From positions 1 through 64,000 of the forward strand of contig NW_006889839.1 of the NCBI RefSeq assembly GCF_000231115.1: a stretch of DNA of 64,000 nucleotides, in the 5' to 3' direction. Numbering within the stretch: position 1 is the first letter of the stretch; each line of letters opens with the position of its first letter. This DNA is from Vittaforma corneae ATCC 50505. Taxonomy: Eukaryota > Microsporidia > Nosematidae. The position numbers and the translations under genes were made by a program. Positions 58,935 to 64,000 of the stretch are shown in pieces. A model generated the notes under the pieces. The model was not told where the DNA came from, did no database searches, and was given only the letters and a program-made list of their open reading frames with translations.

Positions 58935-60301
58935 GGAATGGGATAAAAATTTTTGCAGTTAAAAAGATTGGTGTCAAAAAAATAAAAATTGATAATTAAG
59001 TTTAGAGACCACAAAGCATAATCTTCAAGAATCAAAGCAAACAGTGAACAAATATTCCGGATGATAGATCATTAAACAGTGTCGTTAATTAGATGGGAAT
59101 TCATGGTGTTGGACATTTTCAAGTGATGATTAACTTTAAAGACGGATCAATTAATATTTTAAACTATGTACAACAGATATTTGAAATATAAATTATTTAC
59201 AAACCATAGATTGGCTTTTTTACTGTCTTTTGAGTCTAATCAATCACTTCTGATAATGCTATCATTTTTTGGAAATGCCACTAGAAAATCGAAAAAATTG
59301 ATTGATTTGTTCAAAAGACATACCAGCACTCATAAACATCAATCTGTCATACTTACTACAAATTACACATGCATTTCAGTCTCATTCTCACATTATCTTA
59401 CAAGCCTGCTCTTTTCGTCTCAGAAAGATTTTTACTTTGCTCAGCAAAAGTTTTCTCCATAAAATGAATCAAACACTGGAAGAATATGTCAGGGAAATAA
59501 TCGACAAACACAGCCTGGATTGCTACGTTATCTTTAATTCTGACATTCACCTGAATGAGTACATACGAAAGAAGGACATGAGAGTACTTCAAATTTCCAA
59601 CTTTTCTGGCTCAAATGGCACTGTTGTTATAAGCAAGGAGCCTTGTCTAATTACAGATTCAAGGTATTACATCCAAGCCCAGAATCAATCTAGATTTCCC
59701 TTATTTAAAGACAAATTGTCGGCATATATTATTTTAAAACAGTATAAAAAAGTCAGTTTCGACACCAAAACAATCTCATCAACTCGATTTAAGAAACTAA
59801 TGGAAACGTTCTCTGAAAATTCCATTGAGTTCGTTGAAACTGAATTCAAGTTTGATATCAAGTTTGAGGATGACCAGTACAACAGCCTGTCTAATGAGAT
59901 TGTCTACTTAGAGCAATACAACTTAAAGAGCTATTTGCACTTCTCAGATGCGTCAGAAGGACTTGAGTACGATCCAGCCATCAAGGAATATCTTTCCTCA
60001 CTTGGGTTTAATAACATCGATGGAAATGTAACAGGCTCGCATTATCAGGATAAGATCAAAAGAATTAGAAATATTGTTGACGGAAAAGTCCTCATTATTA
60101 CTGAGCTTGATACAATAGGATGGGTTTTGAATTTAAGGGGATTTGATATTGAATTTAACCCGGTCTTCTTTTCATTTTTAATCCTAACGAAAGACGAAGT
60201 GCTGTTGTTTACAGATAAGGACATTGCATTGGATATGGTGAAGGTCTTACCATACAACGAGTTTGAAAGATACTTAGAAACGATTGTCGAATGCCCTGTC
60301 A
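58780..60301 (+). repeat. Duplicated ~1.52-kb block, left copy
   Basis: This block (5' part of the Ser/Thr-rich gene on minus, the intergenic region, and the 5' part of the aminopeptidase on plus) matches 60322-61843 almost base for base, with about 40 mismatches and one 1-base indel counted by eye (about 97% identity). It ends exactly at the N run. Confidence 0.95.
59464..60301 (+). CDS. Xaa-Pro aminopeptidase, truncated at assembly gap (left copy)
   Basis: This 5' fragment covers about 279 codons and stops at the N run. Its protein differs from the complete copy at 61007 by about four residues (e.g. EEY for EDY, SAY for SEY, YNL for YTL, ILT for VLT). It has only the N-terminal creatinase-like domain and none of the metal-binding part. 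It is most likely the other allele or haplotype, not a separate gene. Confidence 0.8.
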
Positions 60302-60321
60302 NNNNNNNNNNNNNNNNNNNN
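60302..60321 (+). other. Assembly gap (20 N)
   Basis: A run of exactly 20 N. Sequence to the left repeats sequence to the right (58780-60301 against 60322-61843), so the gap joins two contigs that overlap. Confidence 0.99.
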
Positions 60322-60476
60322 TTAGTACTTGGCTGGATAGTAGCAGTATCTGGCTGTGTACCTGTTAAAGATGTGAAATCCTGAGGCAACTGTTGTCCAT
60401 CATCCACAATAAGGCTAGGCGTAGTCTCACCAACTACATTTACATTACTAACAACTTCTTCACTTGCAGCTTGCAT
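60322..60476 (-). CDS. Ser/Thr-rich membrane protein, 5' fragment (right copy)
   Basis: This holds the first 51 codons of the gene at 57627-58934, cut by the gap. The ATG is at 60476 with the same ATCCCATTTC-type lead. It is most likely the other allele of that gene and should not be counted as a second one. Confidence 0.75.
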
Positions 60477-61843
60477 GAAATGGGATAAAAATTTTTGCAG
60501 CTGAAAAGATTGGTGTCAAAAAAAATAAAAATTGATAATTAAGTTTAGAGACCACAAAGTATAGTCTTCAAGAATCAAAGCAAACAGTGAACAAATATTC
60601 CGAATGATAGATCATTAAACAGTGTCGTTAATTAGACGGGCAATCACGGAGCTAGACATTTTCAAGTGATGATTAACTTTAAAGACGGATCAATTAATAT
60701 TTTAAACTATGTACAACAGATATTTGAAATATAAATTATTTACAAACCATAGATTGGCTTTTTTATTGTATTTTGAGTCTAATCAATCACATCTGATAAT
60801 GCTATCATTTTTTGGAAATGCCACTAGAAAATCGAAAAAATTGATTGATTTGTTCAAAAGACATACCAGCACTCATAAACACCAATCTGTCATAAGTACT
60901 ACAAACTATACATGCATTTCAATCTCATTCTCACATTATCTTACAAGCCTGCACTTTTCGTCTCAGAAAGATTTTTACTTTGCTCTGCAAAAGTTTTCTC
61001 CATAAAATGAATCAAACACTGGAAGACTATGTCAGGGAAATAATCGACAAACACAGCCTGGATTGCTACGTTATCTTTAATTCTGACATTCACCTGAATG
61101 AGTACATACGAAAGAAGGACATGAGAGTACTTCAAATTTCCAACTTTTCTGGCTCAAATGGCACTGTTGTTATAAGCAAGGAGCCTTGCCTAATTACAGA
61201 TTCAAGGTATTACATCCAAGCCCAGAATCAATCTAGATTTCCCTTATTTAAAGACAAATTGTCAGAATATATTATTTTAAAACAGTATAAAAAAGTCAGT
61301 TTCGACACCAAAACAATCTCATCAACTCGATTTAAGAAACTAATGGAAACGTTCTCTGAAAATTCCATTGAGTTCGTTGAAACTGAATTCAAATTTGATA
61401 TCAAGTTTGAGGATGACCAGTACAACAGCCTGTCTAATGAAATTGTCTACTTAGAGCAATACACCTTAAAGAGCTATTTGCACTTCTCAGATGCGTCAGA
61501 AGGACTTGAGTACGATCCAGCCATCAAGGAATATCTTTCCTCACTTGGGTTTAATAACATCGATGGAAATGTAACAGGCTCGCATTATCAGGATAAGATC
61601 AAAAGAATTAGAAATATTGTTGACGGAAAAGTTCTCATTATTACTGAGCTTGATACAATAGGATGGGTTTTGAATTTAAGGGGATTTGATATTGAATTTA
61701 ACCCAGTCTTCTTTTCATTTTTAGTCCTAACAAAAGACGAAGTGCTATTGTTTACAGATAAGGACATTGCATTGGATATGGTGAAGGTCTTACCATACAA
61801 CGAGTTTGAAAGATACTTAGAAACAATTGTCGAATGCCCTGTC
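60322..61843 (+). repeat. Duplicated ~1.52-kb block, right copy
   Basis: Right copy of the block described at 58780-60301. It begins at the first base after the gap and the match ends where the left copy meets the gap. Changes are concentrated in the intergenic part, and coding changes are mostly silent. Confidence 0.95.
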
Positions 61844-62773
61844 GTCATTTCAGGTGACTGCAATCAGTTTATTTACTCTAAATTTAAGGATGTAAAACTC
61901 ATAGACACAATTCGAGTATTGCAAGCGACTAAAAATGAGGTAGAACTGTGTGGAATGGCATTGGCGTATTTTTTTGACGGCTTGGCACTCACTGAGCTAT
62001 TTGGATTTATAAACAATAACCACAATTTAACTGAAAAATCAATAAGTGATGAGCTTCACAATATTAAAACGAAGTTCAAAGGATATGTCCAACCATCATT
62101 TGATACCATTTCTTCAACGGGTGCCAATGCAGCAATAGTTCATCATCGTGCATCTTTGGATAGGATTGATAAAAATAAAGTGTATTTGATCGACTGTGGC
62201 TCTCAGTATTACTTTGGGACAACTGACACTACCAGAACGTTATTCTTTGGATCTGATATTGATGAGCAGCTCAGACACGACTATACACTGGTTTTAAAGG
62301 GACAGTTGAATGCTATGATGAAAGAATACGATTTTGAGTCTAACCATTCAGAAATTGATGAGATCAGCAGATCGTTTTTGAAAGGTGAGGAGAAGGACTT
62401 TGGACATGCAACGGGGCATGGTGTTGGACATTTTCTTTGTGTCCATGAACATCCGCCAAGCATTTATGATAAAACTGAAGATAAATTACAACCCAATATG
62501 GTATTTTCAATTGAGCCGGGCTATTATAAAGAAGAGGAGTATGGAATTAGAGTTGAAAACTTGGTAGTTTCAAGGAAAACAGCCGATAAGATTAAACTAA
62601 CTAACATTACCATTGTTCCATATCAGAATAAAATGGTTGATGCAAACATGCTTACGAAGGAAGAGAAGGAGTACTATAATTTATGCAATGAGAAATGCAT
62701 AAAGACATTACAGAATTACATTAGCTATGAGGCCTTTGAATTCTTAAAGAACAATTCATGCAAACTTGAATAA
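61007..62773 (+). CDS. Xaa-Pro aminopeptidase (aminopeptidase P, M24B)
   Basis: The 588-aa metallopeptidase releases N-terminal residues before proline. Two creatinase-like N-terminal domains (about 1-300) precede the pita-bread catalytic domain. Its metal ligands are visible: Asp in LIDCGSQY, Asp in TTDTTRTLF, His in GHGVGHF, Glu in SIEPGYY and Glu in IRVENLV. HEHPPSI also matches the family. Length is near that of human XPNPEP1 (about 620). The ATG at 61007 follows CTCCATAAA. It is the intact copy. Confidence 0.95.
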   Translation: MNQTLEDYVREIIDKHSLDCYVIFNSDIHLNEYIRKKDMRVLQISNFSGSNGTVVISKEPCLITDSRYYIQAQNQSRFPLFKDKLSEYIILKQYKKVSFDTKTISSTRFKKLMETFSENSIEFVETEFKFDIKFEDDQYNSLSNEIVYLEQYTLKSYLHFSDASEGLEYDPAIKEYLSSLGFNNIDGNVTGSHYQDKIKRIRNIVDGKVLIITELDTIGWVLNLRGFDIEFNPVFFSFLVLTKDEVLLFTDKDIALDMVKVLPYNEFERYLETIVECPVVISGDCNQFIYSKFKDVKLIDTIRVLQATKNEVELCGMALAYFFDGLALTELFGFINNNHNLTEKSISDELHNIKTKFKGYVQPSFDTISSTGANAAIVHHRASLDRIDKNKVYLIDCGSQYYFGTTDTTRTLFFGSDIDEQLRHDYTLVLKGQLNAMMKEYDFESNHSEIDEISRSFLKGEEKDFGHATGHGVGHFLCVHEHPPSIYDKTEDKLQPNMVFSIEPGYYKEEEYGIRVENLVVSRKTADKIKLTNITIVPYQNKMVDANMLTKEEKEYYNLCNEKCIKTLQNYISYEAFEFLKNNSCKLE

Positions 62774-62976
62774 ACATATTGACAGTTTACACCCTATAAT
62801 TAAGATAATAGTACTTTAAACTATATTGAATGCACACTCACCTGCGTATTAAACACTACTACAGTATTCGCTTGGGCTTTAAATACCTTTTAATTAAATA
62901 ACCATTAACACACCAACCGTTAATACGATCTACATAAACACCCTATGCACAGCAAATTAAATCATTAACTTAAAAT

Positions 62977-64000
62977 TTAATTACCTTCTGGCCTCATTGT
63001 TGGGAAAAATAACACATCTCTAATATTAGCTGCATTGGTCATGTACATCACCACCCTGTCAATGCCCAAACCCCATCCACCAGTTGGAGGGAGTCCATAC
63101 TCGAGTGCCTGGCAAAAGTCTTCGTCAATAGGCATAGCCTCGGCATCACCGGCCTCTTTCGCTGCCATTTGCTCCATAAATCGTTCTCTCTGGACTGATG
63201 GAATATTCAGCTCTGTATATGAATTGCATATCTCCTTGCCATTAAGGAATAACTCAAACCTCTCCGTTACACCTTTTCTATTTCTATCCTCCTTCGCAAG
63301 CGGAGACATAGCCGTTGGGAACCCAGTAATAAAGGTTGGATTGATGCATTTAGGCTCAAGATACTCACCAATAAACTTGTCTAGGATTCTGTTCAGGGTC
63401 CTTGGCTCGTCAATAACCAAATTCCTCTCCTCGGCAGCCTTGATAAGTTCATCAACCGAGTTTTCAATGTTTTCGCCTGTAAGGTTCAGCCCAAGTACCT
63501 TATTGATTTCCTCAAGAATATCAAATCTTTGGAAGGGTGTAGAAAAGTCAAAGTCCACTTTTATTTCCTCAGACTCCCTCTTTTTAGGCTCGTACGCAAA
63601 CTTCAAGGATCCTTTTAACTCCATGGCAAGACCACTAAGAAGATCTTCAGTTAATTTCATCCATTCGTTGTAATCAGAATATGCATAGTATGCCTCGCAG
63701 GCTGTGTATTCGGGATTGTGAGTCAAATCAATGCCCTCATTTCTGAAATTCTTTCCAATTTCATAAACCCGGTTGATTCCACCAACAACTAGCTTTTTCA
63801 GATACAGCTCAGGAGCCACTCTCAAATAAAGAGTTTGTTTCAATTCGTTATGAAAAGTTTTGAAAGGCTTGGCGGCAGCGCCTCCGTAAATAACATGCAT
63901 CGTTGGAGTTTCAACTTCAAGGAAGTCTCTGGTATTAAAAAAGTTCCTAATATAGTTGATGATTCGGGTTCTGCATATGAACCTTTCTTTTGAGTCTTTA
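62977..64000 (-). CDS. Lysyl-tRNA synthetase, class II, partial (5' end beyond window)
   Basis: This C-terminal catalytic part of at least 340 residues charges tRNA-Lys. The frame is open to the window edge, and the upstream residues ([20 protein letters not shown], then FLEVETPTM) are motif 1 of class II enzymes. [21 protein letters not shown] is motif 2, and [19 protein letters not shown] is motif 3. [14 protein letters not shown] is the typical LysRS C-terminus. The N-terminal anticodon-binding OB domain lies outside the window. Confidence 0.95.
   Translation of the reverse strand, partial: KDSKERFICRTRIINYIRNFFNTRDFLEVETPTMHVIYGGAAAKPFKTFHNELKQTLYLRVAPELYLKKLVVGGINRVYEIGKNFRNEGIDLTHNPEYTACEAYYAYSDYNEWMKLTEDLLSGLAMELKGSLKFAYEPKKRESEEIKVDFDFSTPFQRFDILEEINKVLGLNLTGENIENSVDELIKAAEERNLVIDEPRTLNRILDKFIGEYLEPKCINPTFITGFPTAMSPLAKEDRNRKGVTERFELFLNGKEICNSYTELNIPSVQRERFMEQMAAKEAGDAEAMPIDEDFCQALEYGLPPTGGWGLGIDRVVMYMTNAANIRDVLFFPTMRPEGN

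Overview
The window looks like a microsporidian (parasitic, fungus-related eukaryote) nuclear genome. The evidence is: compact, almost intron-free genes that are shorter than their yeast or animal counterparts; a short SSU rRNA of about 1.26 kb with the microsporidian-type 5' end; a 27-nt spliceosomal intron; a GH19 chitinase; and a run of C residues (CCC) just upstream of the ATG in more than half of the genes. The genus cannot be fixed by reading.

Layout. 0-9.2 kb: Utp11, secreted GH19 chitinase with a 45-bp tandem repeat, intron-bearing MED27-like gene, MYST acetyltransferase, Uba4/MOCS3-like E1, NSE2-like SP-RING ligase, RFC small subunit, SRP-receptor beta, proteasome Rpn3. 9.5-17.5 kb: glutaredoxin, eIF5A, MCM7, a frameshifted secreted Ser/Thr-rich gene, PSP1-domain protein and several orphans. 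17.5-19.3 kb: gene-poor. 19.3-33.9 kb: KDEL receptor, LRR protein, Rae1/Gle2, a same-frame pair of secreted-type genes, NDP kinase, tRNA-Gly, NOT2/3/5 protein, PAQR/hemolysin-III protein, V-ATPase subunit d, deoxyhypusine hydroxylase, Cdt1-like protein. 34.1-35.7 kb: 5S rRNA (minus) and SSU rRNA (plus). 35.7-48.3 kb: a 12.6-kb AT-rich stretch with no convincing gene and no LSU rRNA. 48.3-64 kb: HMG-box protein, Utp12-like protein, tRNA-Glu, Rrs1, exosome Csl4, PheRS beta, Pus1, SYG1/XPR1-type SPX-EXS protein, a Ser/Thr-rich membrane protein, a ~1.52-kb near-identical duplication abutting a 20-N gap, Xaa-Pro aminopeptidase, and a LysRS running off the right edge.

Functional links. eIF5A and its last modifying enzyme (deoxyhypusine hydroxylase) are both present. 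Utp11, Utp12-like, Rrs1 and Csl4 serve ribosome assembly and RNA decay. MCM7, Cdt1-like and RFC serve replication. KDEL receptor and SRP-receptor beta serve the secretory pathway. Most other genes are unrelated housekeeping neighbours.

The strongest points for a second look are the 27-nt intron, the CCC start motif, the likely false duplication at the gap, the SSU without LSU beside an AT-rich desert, the 5S on the opposite strand next to the SSU, and several probable genes that lack an ATG or carry a frame break.
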